From: JAOUEA01 sp963810945
GTDB taxonomy: Bacteria > Actinomycetota > UBA4738 > HRBIN12
Direction: 5' to 3'
DNA: 64,000 bases
Assembly: GCA_963810945.1 (NCBI GenBank)
Contig: CAWEPI010000004.1
Coordinates: 248,001-312,000, forward strand
In this document: one piece after another, positions 46,350-54,694 of the stretch
Position numbering within the stretch: position 1 is the stretch's first letter
How the letters are laid out: every line of letters starts with the position of its first letter
Made by a program: the position numbers and the translations under genes
Notes under the pieces: generated by a model
What the model was told of the DNA's origin: nothing
What the model saw: the letters and a program-made list of their open reading frames with translations, nothing else
The model's database searches: none

Positions 46350-46493
46350 ATGCCCTCGACGCGGACGCTCCTCGTGATCGGCATCGCATGCCTGCTGTTT
46401 GCGAGCCTGATCCTGCTGGCCGGATCGAGGGGGTCCCCCTGGATCGTGCTCGCGGCCCTTGCGATCGGGGCCACTTGCGGTGCGTTCCCGTGA
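46350..46493 (+). CDS. Tiny two-helix membrane protein
   Basis: A 47-residue product, MPSTRTLLVIGIACLLFASL then ILLAGSRGSPWIVLAALAIG. Two hydrophobic helices are separated by GSRGSP. The -10 box geometry supports translation. Its last 7-8 codons overlap AlpA-like copy 2 on the other strand, so the original C-terminus may have been replaced at a recombination joint. Confidence 0.45.
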   Translation: MPSTRTLLVIGIACLLFASLILLAGSRGSPWIVLAALAIGATCGAFP

Positions 46494-46600
46494 CGATCGG
46501 CTCGGGGAAGTCCTCGCCGTTGGCGAGCTGGCTGGCGCGTCCGGTGGTCACGTTCAGCAGGCGCGCGAGGTCCACGAGGCCCAGCGGCTGCGAGCTGTTC
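46471..46600 (-). pseudogene. AlpA/excisionase-like copy 2 (both ends lost)
   Basis: LGLVDLARLLNVTTGRASQL and ANGEDFPEPIVTGTHRKW match copy 1, but the WSREEV...WRKPA half is missing, replaced by the small membrane gene, and the 5' end meets an XRE tail fragment. Confidence 0.6.
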
Positions 46601-46623
46601 GGGTGGCCCTCATCGTTCGTGGT
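46589..46623 (+). pseudogene. XRE-type regulator tail fragment
   Basis: Twelve codons, CELFGWPSSFVV, correspond to the last conserved part of the XRE family (RVCELFGWPxSF). It abuts copy 2 of the AlpA-like gene head to head. Confidence 0.45.
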
Positions 46624-46932
46624 CAAGGTGTCCCCCCAGGGTGAGGTTCCAGCGCGGGTGAAGACCCAGCCGGGTGGCGACACGGTAGGACGGGCCCTGG
46701 TCTCCCCGGGGGGAACACGCGGAGTCTGGCACGTTCGACCAAGAGCTGCTCCCGGTCGGGAAGGACGTCGGGCAAGACGCGAGCCCCTCTCTCCGGGAGC
46801 GGAGAGTCGGATCTCCCGGCGGCCGTGTCGTGCATCCTCATGCATCCAGACGAGCTGCACGTCCTGCCCGACGTCTAAGGCTGCCCCTCGCGCGTCTCCG
46901 CCGCATGCGTCATCCGGCGTAGAGGAACCGGC

Positions 46933-47125
46933 TCAGGCTTCGAGGGCAGGCTTCCTCCACGGCTTCGACTTCCACCACCGCACCTCGTCTATCCACCGCT
47001 CGACGTCGTCGGGGCTCCAGGCTCGGCGCGGGCTCATCACGAGGGAGCGTCGTGACGTTGTGGAGGCGGGCGATGTCTGGGCGGCGCAGCGTCGGCGGCG
47101 GGTCGCACTGGGTGGTCCACACCAC
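46933..47125 (-). pseudogene. AlpA/excisionase-like copy 3 (internal deletion and frameshift)
   Basis: From 47125 it reads PPPTLRRPDIARLHNVTT. The central recognition helix region (ARQIAN...FPxP) is missing, and in another frame the normal second half follows (RRAWSPDDVERWIDEVRWW, KSKPWRKPALEA) to a stop at 46933. Confidence 0.6.
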
Positions 47126-47127
47126 GG

Positions 47128-47757
47128 CTAGGAACGTTTGAAGTCATTGCGGTTTGTGGGCTTCGGCATCTCACTTTGCGACAAGACGATCGCAGCCTTT
47201 GGATTCGTGTATTCCTCGCCTGACAGCAAGTCGAATGGATTGACGGCGTCGATTCCTCCGAAGAAGGCCTGAAGCTCGTTCTCTACGGCGGCGTGCATTC
47301 GAGTCAGGAGGTCGTCGCACAGCTCACGAGCCGAGGAGAAGAAGGCTGGGCCACGCCGCTCGTGGGTAACCGCCAGGGTGGCTCTCGAAGACGGATTCCT
47401 GCCTGGCACCGGCGGCTGGGCTTGGGGAGGGAAGATGACGACCCTTCGCTGGGTCGCGTCGGAGTGCGCCACGAGTTCGTTGCGAAGTTGGATGATTTCG
47501 TTGTGCAGTTCCTGTCGGCCAGGATCGTCGAACTTGGACCACCGGTTCGCGAGTGGTCCATAGGGTTTGTTCGACGTGAAGGGTCGACCGTACCCGACGA
47601 CTAGAGCGTCCTGGAGCGGGATCCATAGCTCGTTGGCTTCGGAAGAGTGTTCCTCGCCGAGGATGGCGATCTCCTGCGCGCCGCGGACGTCGTTCCGCGC
47701 GACTGCCAGACGGTAGAGGGCGCGTCGACGTCCGATGTCTTCGCGGAACACGGACAT
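47128..47757 (-). CDS. Hypothetical protein with HEPN-like RNxxxxH motif
   Basis: A 209-residue, mainly helical soluble protein. EIIQLRNELVAHSDATQRRV contains an Arg-Asn...His pattern seen in HEPN-type nucleases and Abi proteins (RxxxxxH). An earlier segment (DDPGRQELHNE) and a C-terminal helix (ELCDDLLTRMHAAVENELQA) are compatible with such a fold. I cannot assign a family. If HEPN, an antiphage or toxin RNase role is possible; no adjacent MNT antitoxin was seen. Confidence 0.45.
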   Translation of the reverse strand: MSVFREDIGRRRALYRLAVARNDVRGAQEIAILGEEHSSEANELWIPLQDALVVGYGRPFTSNKPYGPLANRWSKFDDPGRQELHNEIIQLRNELVAHSDATQRRVVIFPPQAQPPVPGRNPSSRATLAVTHERRGPAFFSSARELCDDLLTRMHAAVENELQAFFGGIDAVNPFDLLSGEEYTNPKAAIVLSQSEMPKPTNRNDFKRS

Positions 47758-47919
47758 CAGACCATCCCGACGCCGTCTCGAGACTCCTGCGCCGGACGCG
47801 CGGCTGCGATACCGATGCGCGTATGGACGATCACGGTCTTACTCCGGTCAGATGGGTGTTCTTCCCGCGCCGACAGCTTAGAGGTGTCGCGTTCGTCCAG
47901 GCAGGGGTCGGGACTAGGG
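47758..47919. other. Intergenic stretch without recognised gene
   Basis: No gene recognised; probably the promoter region for the leftward HEPN-like gene. Confidence 0.35.
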
Positions 47920-48072
47920 CTAATAGAGCCGTCGGCCTGGGGGCTTTCTTGGTCCATTCGGCCACACCACTCTCTCGGCACCGAACCCGATGAGGATCCC
48001 GACGGTGAGAAGCACGACCAAGAAGAGCAGGTATCCGTCTGGTGAGAACGGGAAGTAACAGTCCGCCATCAT
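47920..48072 (-). CDS. Tiny membrane protein, paralogue of the preceding one
   Basis: A 50-residue product, MMADCYFPFSPDGYLLFLVV then LLTVGILIGFGAERVV and a basic tail (RKPPGRRLY). It shares the pattern C-x-FP-x-(T/S)PDG-(F/Y) with the upstream gene. Its ATG overlaps that gene's TGA. Confidence 0.45.
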   Translation of the reverse strand: MMADCYFPFSPDGYLLFLVVLLTVGILIGFGAERVVWPNGPRKPPGRRLY

Positions 48073-48182
48073 CTCGACAGCCTTCCGATCATGACGCCGA
48101 TCAACGCGCCAATGGCTGGAACACCGAACAGCACGAACCAGAACCCATCGGGTGTGAGTGGGAACCCGCAACTGGCCGTCAT
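48069..48182 (-). CDS. Tiny membrane protein
   Basis: A 37-residue product, MTASCGFPLTPDGFWFVLFG then VPAIGALIGVMIGRLSR. One helix. It overlaps the next gene by four bases (ATGA), so the two are coupled. No family recognised; a holin-like or small-toxin role is conceivable but unsupported. Confidence 0.45.
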   Translation of the reverse strand: MTASCGFPLTPDGFWFVLFGVPAIGALIGVMIGRLSR

Positions 48183-48310
48183 GCGCCTCCACTTCCGTCG
48201 ACATGCATCGAGCTTCGCTCTGCAGCACTCTGCTCAGATGCAACTCACCGCGGGAAGGGCAGCGACGCACCCGCAATATGAACGCCACGTATCCGCGACA
48301 TCGGCCACCG

Positions 48311-48388
48311 GAGATCGAGGCCGGCACGAAGGCCCCGGACTGGGACACCTACGATCGCGTCTGCGAGCTGTTCGGCTGGCCGCGGTCC
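48311..48388 (+). pseudogene. XRE-type regulator tail fragment
   Basis: EIEAGTKAPDWDTYDRVCEL and FGWPRS match the XRE tail almost exactly as at 53948. The helix-turn-helix part and start are missing. Confidence 0.55.
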
Positions 48389-48429
48389 GTTCGTCGGGTC
48401 GCGAGCCTGATGCCCAGCGGTCGCGTCTC

Positions 48430-48435
48430 TATGAT
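48430..48435 (+). promoter_or_regulatory. -10 box (TATGAT) of leaderless DUF805 gene
   Basis: TATGAT is 6 bases before GTG 48442, which decides the start in favour of this codon over ATG 48466. Confidence 0.5.
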
Positions 48436-48441
48436 GGCGCA

Positions 48442-48843
48442 GTGTCCGATCGCGGAACCGAGTTCATGTCGTTCGGCGAGGCCATACAGACGGTCTTCCG
48501 CAAGTACGCCGAGTTCATGGGCCGCGCCGGGCGCGCCGAGTTCTGGTGGTGGGCACTCTTCAATGCTCTGGTGGTGGGCGCGCTCAACCTCTTCGACGTG
48601 ATCCGGATCGGGGACAACGCCTATCTGGGTTCACTGCTCGCCGGACTTTGGGGTATCGCGGTCTTGCTGCCGAGCCTCGCCGTGGGCGTCCGACGACTTC
48701 GCGACGCTGGCTACCCCTGGGGTTGGATGTTCTTTCTCCTGGTCCCGTTCGCAGGTGGCGTGCTGCTCATCATCCTGTGGGCGCAGCCCACGAAGGAGGC
48801 GAGGACCGTACCGCCGCCGCCGCCGCCCGCCCCAACCGCGTAG
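48442..48843 (+). CDS. DUF805 family membrane protein
   Basis: A 133-residue protein with three or four helices. The family sequence is FMSFGEAIQTVFRKYAEFMGRAGRAEFWWWALF, then LPSLAVGVRRLRDAGYPWGW and LLIILWAQPTKE, all hallmarks of DUF805 (inner membrane protein YhaH-like). It ends with a poly-Pro stretch. Function unknown. Confidence 0.82.
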   Translation: MSDRGTEFMSFGEAIQTVFRKYAEFMGRAGRAEFWWWALFNALVVGALNLFDVIRIGDNAYLGSLLAGLWGIAVLLPSLAVGVRRLRDAGYPWGWMFFLLVPFAGGVLLIILWAQPTKEARTVPPPPPPAPTA

Positions 48844-49022
48844 CGGCTCATACACGTTCAATCCTTATGGGCGCGACCGGCAGCGCAACGGCCTGGGGAT
48901 CGCCTCTCCTTCCCGTCCTCGCGCCGCCTATGCGCCGAAGGCGATGGTGATGTCGTATCTGGCACGTGGTGGTTGAGTAGCGGCGCTTCCATTAGGCGCT
49001 TCCTTCGGTCACGCTCCGGGGC
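48844..49022. other. Intergenic stretch without recognised gene
   Basis: No gene, tRNA or strong hairpin recognised. Confidence 0.35.
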
Positions 49023-49511
49023 GTGACCCTGCGGATCATCGCTACTGTGCTCGTGATCGTCTTTGCCCTTGGCGCACTCGTTGCATGGAGACCTGCCCCA
49101 GCGGTGACCCTCGCTCTCGTGGTCGGGCTGACGGCGGGCAGCGTTGCGTTCTTCGTTGGCCGCGCTGACGGACCACGGGGCGTGCCAGCGCTCGTCTCCG
49201 AGGCGACAAGCGTTGGGATCGTGGTCGGCGGCAGCCTCGGGCTCCTCGTCGGTCGTCGGCGACGCTCTGGGGAGTGGCCCATGAGACGGGATGCGCTCTG
49301 GCTCGTAGTCCTGACCCCGTTCGCGGCGGCGGCGCTGCTGCAGGCGATCCTTGATGCGTGCCCCCTCTATGTCACCCGTGGCTCCGGGCTCTGCTACTAC
49401 GACTTCGACCTCTTGGGGGGCTGGGCCGCGGGCGTCGCGTTTCTCTTCGTGGCGGACATGCTTATCTTGGCCGGACTGCTATGGCTCTCTCCGGGTCCTC
49501 GGCGGGACTAG
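49023..49511 (+). CDS. Polytopic membrane protein of unknown function
   Basis: A 162-residue protein from GTG 49023 with about five hydrophobic segments (IIATVLVIVFALGALVAW, VTLALVVGLTAGSVAFFVG, TSVGIVVGGSLGLLVG, LWLVVLTPFAAAALLQAI, WAAGVAFLFVADMLILAGLL). No family recognised. Confidence 0.5.
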   Translation: MTLRIIATVLVIVFALGALVAWRPAPAVTLALVVGLTAGSVAFFVGRADGPRGVPALVSEATSVGIVVGGSLGLLVGRRRRSGEWPMRRDALWLVVLTPFAAAALLQAILDACPLYVTRGSGLCYYDFDLLGGWAAGVAFLFVADMLILAGLLWLSPGPRRD

Positions 49512-49698
49512 CATCGTCTTCACCGAAGATCGACGACGTGCAAGCATGGGCGGGCAGGACGCCAGCGCCCGTCCTGCCGGAAAGCCCCTCGCCGTTGGGC
49601 CTCTCGGCGGACCGGGGGAAAGCTGCACGCCCTGCCCGACGCCGAAAGGATGGACTCAGCCGAGGTCGAGCGCATCCGCCTTTCGGCTTGCGGGATTT

Positions 49699-49926
49699 CT
49701 AGCCGTTGGTGGCTGGTTTCCGCCAGGGCTTGGACTCCCACCATCGCACCTCGTCCATCCAGTCCTCGACGTCGTTGCAGCTTCATGCCCGGTGCGGGCT
49801 CGTGATGACAGGCGGCGGGAAACCCTCCTCGTTGGCAATCTGACGGGCGCGCTCGCCGGTCACGTTCAGCAGGCGGGCGATGTCGGCGCGGCGCAGAATG
49901 GACGGTTCGCTCCCAGCACTACTCAA
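49699..49926 (-). pseudogene. AlpA/excisionase-like copy 4 (nonsense mutation)
   Basis: SILRRADIARLLNVTGERAR, QIANEEGFPPPVITSPHRA then TGA where copy 1 has Trp (HRAW). The same frame continues SCNDVEDWMDEVRWW and PWRKPATNG to the stop at 49699. So one TGG-to-TGA change has cut a full-length copy. Confidence 0.65.
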
Positions 49927-49930
49927 CGAG

Positions 49931-50401
49931 TCAGATGATGTGGATGTCGTGCTGGGACTTCTCCTCACTCAGATCCTCTCGGTGGATGAATACCCAGCCC
50001 TGCGCCCCCACGAAGTCGCCCGTGCCCCCCGTGATCGACAGCACGTTTCCCTGCCGATGAACGATCATGCCGGTCGCGCTGAGGGTCCCACGACCGCTGA
50101 TGCTGTACTCGAACTGGTCCATCGCCCCGCCATACATGACCCGCTCGACCGCATCGGCACGCCCGATGGCGGTGGTCAGGGTCGCGTCGGCGTAGCCCCG
50201 GTACTTGGTGATATCCAGGTCCCCGACTCCGACAGATCTCGGACCAATGTTGATCGACGTGTGCCTCGCCGATCGCACATACACGGACAGATCCTCGGGG
50301 ACTCGTTGTGGTAGTCGGTTGGAGCCCCCGAACGCAAGACCCGACACCACGATCACCAGCGCAACTGCCAAGGTGCCCACCTGGACCAAGCCTCTACGCA
50401 T
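49931..50401 (-). CDS. Exported allene-oxide-cyclase/dirigent-barrel-like protein
   Basis: A 156-residue protein with a signal peptide (TLAVALVIVVSGLAFG). The mature part has FEYSISGRGTLSATGMIVHR and LSITGGTGDFVGAQGWVFIH. The ITGGTGxFxGAxG turn is typical of bacterial relatives of allene oxide cyclase and dirigent proteins. The family is an eight-stranded barrel; in bacteria its role is unknown. Intact. Confidence 0.6.
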   Translation of the reverse strand: MRRGLVQVGTLAVALVIVVSGLAFGGSNRLPQRVPEDLSVYVRSARHTSINIGPRSVGVGDLDITKYRGYADATLTTAIGRADAVERVMYGGAMDQFEYSISGRGTLSATGMIVHRQGNVLSITGGTGDFVGAQGWVFIHREDLSEEKSQHDIHII

Positions 50402-50586
50402 CAGGTTCCCCCCGATCCGCGGGCAGAGGCGGGCAGGGCACCCACTCTAGGTGGGGGTACTCAGAGGAACAAGGCGAGGCGTTGGACGCCTCCACCTCGA
50501 TCCGTGACCCGACTCGCGCAGTCCAACTGCGGAACGTTGGTCCCCGGGACGGGGGTCGCTGGCTTTACGGCCTCTCCGGCGTGGAC

Positions 50587-50592
50587 TAGCTT
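50587..50592 (+). promoter_or_regulatory. -10 box (TAGCTT) of leaderless gene
   Basis: TAGCTT is 6 bases before ATG 50599. Confidence 0.45.
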
Positions 50593-50598
50593 TGGCCC

Positions 50599-51116
50599 AT
50601 GAAGGGTCTAAGGACCTTCACGATCGCTCTGCTTGTCGCGACGTTCTCCGTCCCGCTTTTCGCCTCGTCTGCGATGGGTGATTCCTTCCACCGCGACCCC
50701 GACGACATGGCTGCGTCGTTCGACATCCGAGCAGTCAGGACCGTGAGCCACCTTCCAAGCGGAACCCTTCTCCTGTCGGCAACGACCTATGACGATATCC
50801 AATGGAGCATTGGGGGCCATACCTTTGCCTGGTTCTACCTCGATACCGCGCAGGTCCGCCCTATGACTTCCTGATCTTTGCGCGGGTGCGACACGACGTG
50901 CTGCATTGCGACTTGTACTCGCGCGACAGCCTCTTGGGTCCCGTCGGTGCCAACTTCGGTCCGCGTCGGGTGACCTGCCGCGTCAACAGGCGTCTCCTGA
51001 GTCCCACCCACACCATCCGCTACATGGTGAGAACCTTCTCTCTGGTGACGGACCCCCACCGCCATGAGGTCAGCGACTGGGCACCGGATCGTTACGTCTG
51101 GTATCCGCGCGTCTGA
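50599..51116 (+). CDS. Secreted protein of unknown function, frameshifted
   Basis: A signal peptide (MKGLRTFTIALLVATFSVPL) is followed by HRDPDDMAASFDIRAVRTVS, then HTFAWFYLDTA; after a frame change near 50855, PPYDFLIFARVRHDVLHCDL to the stop at 51116. Joined length is about 172. The pattern DPxDxxxxFDIRxVR, a strand pair and a C-terminal WAPD resembles a widespread family of exported actinobacterial proteins without known function. Confidence 0.55.
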
Positions 51117-51330
51117 TTCTAAGATCTTGGGCAACTCGCTGCGCGCGCGCCCTCGCCACGTACCTCTGACGCAGCATCACCGAGGTGACGGTCCTGCGCC
51201 CTCTCAGGCTATGTCGCAGATGACGTCCATCTTCGCGACCACGCCGCCTCCACGATGACCGCCTTGCGTGACCCACACCCGCGCCCAGGTCCACCTGCAG
51301 GCGATCGCTCGTCACCGGTCAGCGTGGTAT
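51117..51330. other. Intergenic stretch between convergent genes
   Basis: No gene recognised in this 214-base stretch. Confidence 0.35.
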
Positions 51331-52857
51331 CTATCCCTGGTAGGGCCAATCGGGCGGGTAGATGCCCGTGGCAGATTCGTCGCACAGACCTTCACCAGAA
51401 GGAGTGTGAGCGAGGTCCTTCATGGTCCGTAGCTGTGTGGCGTACGCCGGGTCCGTAGCGAGGTTGTGTAGCTCGTAGGGGTCGTTGGCCTCGTCGTAGA
51501 GCCCGACGTTGATGGGCTCTTCGGAGCGGTTGTACTTCACGAACATCCAATCGACGGAACGTAGGCCGCAGTAGGTCGGGGGATAGACCTCATATCCCCT
51601 AGGGTCCTCCTGGTACCAGTGCTCGATGACGAACTCTGACCTCGTGGCAGGACCAAGCATGTCCATCCCCTCGGGGGCGGTCGGCCCGCTCCCAACGGTC
51701 GTTACACCGGCCAGTCCCTCCAAAGTCGGCAGGAGGTCGATGTTCAAGGCGATGCGTGGGTCTGAGCTTGTCGTCAGCGGATCGGTCAGGTTCTTGCCCA
51801 CGAGCATCATGGGGATGCGGAGGTCCTCGTTGTAAGGAGCCATCTTGTTGTTCCACCTGTGCTCCCCCCACGAAATCCCGTTGTCGGACATGAACGCCAC
51901 GACGGTGTTGTCTGGCAGCAGGTTCCAAAGTTGACCGAAGGAGCGGTCCACCCCAAAGGTAGAGTCAAGTTGGGCCGCGTGGAACTCGTTGTTGGCCCTT
52001 CTTGCGCTGGAATCCCATACCCGATCCTGGAGGTAACGAGGGTCGGTGGCTTCGACGTGGCCGAACGACGGCGGCTGGATATATCCCGCGATGTTGAACC
52101 TGTCCACGTCACGGGGGTCAGGGATGGATGGCCAATGGGGAGCCGTCGTGGCGTAGTACATGAAGAACGGAGTCGTTGGGTTGTTCTGGATGAAGCCCGA
52201 TGCCCTCGACGTGAGCACGCGGGTGATGTAGTCGGCCTTGGTGGCCCCGAAGAAGCGGTTGTGGATGCTACCGCTGAGGTTCGACGTAGCCCAGTAGCGG
52301 TAATAGGCACCCGTGGGTACGGCGAACCAACGATCCCAGCCAGGGGGGATGTAACGTGAGCGCTTGGTGTCATACCCGTTGAGGTACTTGCCGAAGAGTG
52401 CCGTCCTGTACCCAGCCGCCTTCATGTCGACGGCGATAGTCGTGGTGTCGTTGATGGGGCTGATGCTCCTGCCCACGGGCGGAGGGGTGAACGATGAGAA
52501 TCCCCCGTACTGACCACCGTTGCCGTAGACGCCGGTCGTGTGTGAATAGTCTCCGGTCAGAGTGGATGTCCTGCTGGGGCAGCAGAGCGCATTCGGTACG
52601 AACGAATTCTCGTAGGTGACGGAAGGGTTGTTGGCCAGGATGGACGACAGACGCGGCATGTACTGCGGGGTCACCGCGTCCCAACGCTGGTCATCGGTCA
52701 TGATGATGACGATGTTGGGGCGTGCCCGCGCCGCTTGAGCTACCGGCTGTGAGATCGCGACCAGTGGAGCTAACACCAGCGCGAGCACGAGCAGCTTCTT
52801 CAACAAGGGTCGGATCCTAAGGACGGATGTACCGGAAGGGAACGCCCCCACCAGCAC
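51331..52857 (-). CDS. Secreted sulfatase
   Basis: A 508-residue arylsulfatase-type enzyme with an N-terminal signal (KKLLVLALVLAPLVAISQPV). PNIVIIMTDDQRWD supplies the first metal aspartates. The formylglycine motif is LCCPSRTSTLTG (CxPSR, near residue 94), and VVAFMSDNGISWGEH has the second metal pair. Cys is of the type needing an anaerobic or FGE-type activating enzyme, not encoded in the window. It is intact and the largest gene in the element. A TTG at 52806 giving MKKLLVLAL is an alternative start. Confidence 0.82.
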   Translation of the reverse strand: MLVGAFPSGTSVLRIRPLLKKLLVLALVLAPLVAISQPVAQAARARPNIVIIMTDDQRWDAVTPQYMPRLSSILANNPSVTYENSFVPNALCCPSRTSTLTGDYSHTTGVYGNGGQYGGFSSFTPPPVGRSISPINDTTTIAVDMKAAGYRTALFGKYLNGYDTKRSRYIPPGWDRWFAVPTGAYYRYWATSNLSGSIHNRFFGATKADYITRVLTSRASGFIQNNPTTPFFMYYATTAPHWPSIPDPRDVDRFNIAGYIQPPSFGHVEATDPRYLQDRVWDSSARRANNEFHAAQLDSTFGVDRSFGQLWNLLPDNTVVAFMSDNGISWGEHRWNNKMAPYNEDLRIPMMLVGKNLTDPLTTSSDPRIALNIDLLPTLEGLAGVTTVGSGPTAPEGMDMLGPATRSEFVIEHWYQEDPRGYEVYPPTYCGLRSVDWMFVKYNRSEEPINVGLYDEANDPYELHNLATDPAYATQLRTMKDLAHTPSGEGLCDESATGIYPPDWPYQG

Positions 52858-53106
52858 ATCATCGTCAAGCGCGCGGCCGATTCAAGCACCGACCAGGTTG
52901 ACGACACCCTCGGGTGGGGTGCATCGTCGGGAATGCGGACCAAGCCTCAGACCCTGACGACGACGCGAACCGCGTCCACCACTCCACTCGCATGTGCCGA
53001 GCGTGCTCGTAGGGCCACCGCGAACCTGGCCCCGTTCGGAACCGATCGCTCGCCTCCTCCTCAATCCTCCCTCATCTTGAGGTGCGATGTAGTCGCCGCA
53101 ACTCGG
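52858..53106. other. Intergenic stretch without recognised gene
   Basis: No gene recognised. The sulfatase promoter should lie here on the minus strand. Confidence 0.35.
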
Positions 53107-53112
53107 TAGGCT
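53107..53112 (+). promoter_or_regulatory. -10 box (TAGGCT) of second XRE-type start
   Basis: TAGGCT is 7 bases before GTG 53120. Confidence 0.45.
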
Positions 53113-53119
53113 CGCAGTC

Positions 53120-53182
53120 GTGGCGATGTTCGCGACGATGCTCGAGGAACGCAGCCTGCCCAGGCGGAACGGTTGGCCGTGA
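53120..53182 (+). pseudogene. 5' fragment of an XRE-type gene acting as leader ORF
   Basis: MAMFATMLEERSLPRRNGWP then TGA. The first eight codons equal those at 43598 (23 identical bases, 53121-53143), and then the sequence departs from the XRE family. Its TGA overlaps GTG 53179 of the methyltransferase (GTGA), so the borrowed promoter and start could drive that gene by translational coupling. Confidence 0.5.
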
Positions 53183-53947
53183 CACCTCCCGCCGACGAAC
53201 GACCGAAGCGGCAGGACGACCCGAAGGTCCTCCGAGCCCTCGGCAGATGGTGGGACAAGGCCGGCAAGCAGGACCCCTCTGTACTCGATCTTGACTGAGC
53301 CGGACGCCCGGGGCGGCGGCTGGGATGTGGACCGGTTCTTCGCGACAGGACGTACGGAGGTCGATGACGCCCTCGAGCGGGTGCGCTCGGGCGGCCTGCG
53401 GCTCGGGACCGAGCGCGCCCTCGACTTCGGATGTGGGGTCGGACGGCTGACCCAGGCGCTCGCCGCGCATTTCGAACGGGTCGACGCCATCGACATCGCG
53501 CCGTCGATGGTCGCCGAGGCGGAAGGGTACAACCGCTTCGGTTCGCGATGCTGCTACCACGTGAACGCGCGTGCGGACCTGTTGATGTTCGACGACGCCT
53601 CCTTCGACCTGGTCTTCTCGTTGGTCGTGCTCCAGCACATCCCGCCCGAGCTGGCGCGGGGCTACGTCGCGGAGTTCATCCGGCTCCTGCGTCCCGACGG
53701 CCTCGCCGTGTTCCAGATCGCGACCTCGGCCCGTGGCCCGCGGCCGGCCGAGAGAAGCTCGGCCCGCCGCGGGCTCGTCCGCAGGATCCTGCGTCTCCCG
53801 CCGTCGCAGATCCTCGAGATGCACGCCATACCGGAGGATGAGGTCCGGCGGTGGATCGCGGACGGCCACGGTGCGGTCTTGGCCGCATGGCCCCTCCCCA
53901 CGGACAAGTTCTTCGACGGGACGCTCTTCGCGGTCGCTCACAGCTGA
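53179..53947 (+). CDS. Class I SAM-dependent methyltransferase, frameshifted
   Basis: About 255 residues. GTG 53179 gives MTPPADERPKRQDDPKVLRA then LGRWWDKAGKQDPSVL. A frame change near 53280 leads to WDVDRFFATGRTEVDDALER. The SAM motif is ALDFGCGVGRLTQALA (GxGxG), motif II VDAIDIAPSMV, and motif III FDLVFSLVVLQHIPPE. The N-terminal DxxWFFxTGR-type element is common in methyltransferases of polysaccharide or secondary metabolite clusters. XRE pieces lie on both sides. Confidence 0.75.
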
Positions 53948-54040
53948 GCCGGCACGAAGGCCCCGGACTGGGACACCTACGATCGCGTCTGCGAGCTGTT
54001 CGGCTGGCCGCGGTCGTTCACCGGGGAAGGCGACTGCTGA
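53948..54040 (+). pseudogene. 3' fragment of an XRE-type regulator gene
   Basis: AGTKAPDWDTYDRVCELFGW, PRSFTGEGDC and stop. It begins one base after the methyltransferase stop codon and matches the tail at 48311 almost base for base. Confidence 0.6.
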
Positions 54041-54058
54041 GCGATGGGAGCCCTAGCG

Positions 54059-54420
54059 CGTCACTCGGGATTCGCTGCCATGAAGATCGGCAGGGAGAAC
54101 ACGTAAAGCATCTGGTCGCTTCGTTGCTTGGTCATCTGTCGACCCGGGGTCTGCCTCGCTGAGCCCCGGCGGAGCGCTTCGAAACGCGCATCGGAATAGA
54201 TCGCTTCGTGGATGTCCGCGTATCCAGCACCAGCGGCGACGCACGCACGGATCACAACCGCTGGATCGTATGAACTCCCAGGAGGGCTGACGGGTGAACC
54301 ACCCGCCGCCGCATGTTCCTCAGACGCATCCCAGATGATGTCGGCGACGATAGAGACCAGCCGCTGATGCTCCTGTCGCGCCTCCCGCTGCCGCTTGATC
54401 CAGCCAGCCATCGCAGCCAA
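54059..54420 (-). CDS. Hypothetical protein
   Basis: A 119-residue soluble protein, MAAMAGWIKRQREARQEHQR, LVSIVADIIWDASEEHAAAG, with a central Gly/Ser/Pro stretch and ARFEALRRGSARQTPGRQ near the end. ATG 54411 is an alternative start. No family recognised. Confidence 0.4.
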
Positions 54421-54447
54421 CCCTAGCTGAGCCCCTGGCCCCTCGGC

Positions 54448-54670
54448 TCAAACGGGGTCGGCTGGCCTCCGCCACGGCTTCGACTCCCACCACCGCACGT
54501 CGTCGATCCACGTCTCGACGTCGTCGCGGTTCCATGTGCGGCGGAGACCACTAGTCACCGGCGCGGGGAATCCATCGCCGTTGGTGATCTGGCGGGCGCG
54601 TTCCTGGGTCACGTTCAGGAGGCGCGGCGATGTCGTACAGGCGCAGCGTCGGCGGGTCCTTGGCGGTCAC
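54448..54670 (-). pseudogene. AlpA/excisionase-like copy 5, next to tRNA-Lys
   Basis: GTG 54670 gives VTAKDPPTLRLYDIA, then one extra G, then RLLNVTQERARQITNGDGFP, TWNRDDVETWIDDVRWWESK and PWRRPADPV. Apart from that base the copy is complete. Its place beside the right attachment site is where an excisionase or its promoter is often found. Confidence 0.65.
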
Positions 54671-54694
54671 GCGGGCATGCTATCCACCGCGGAG

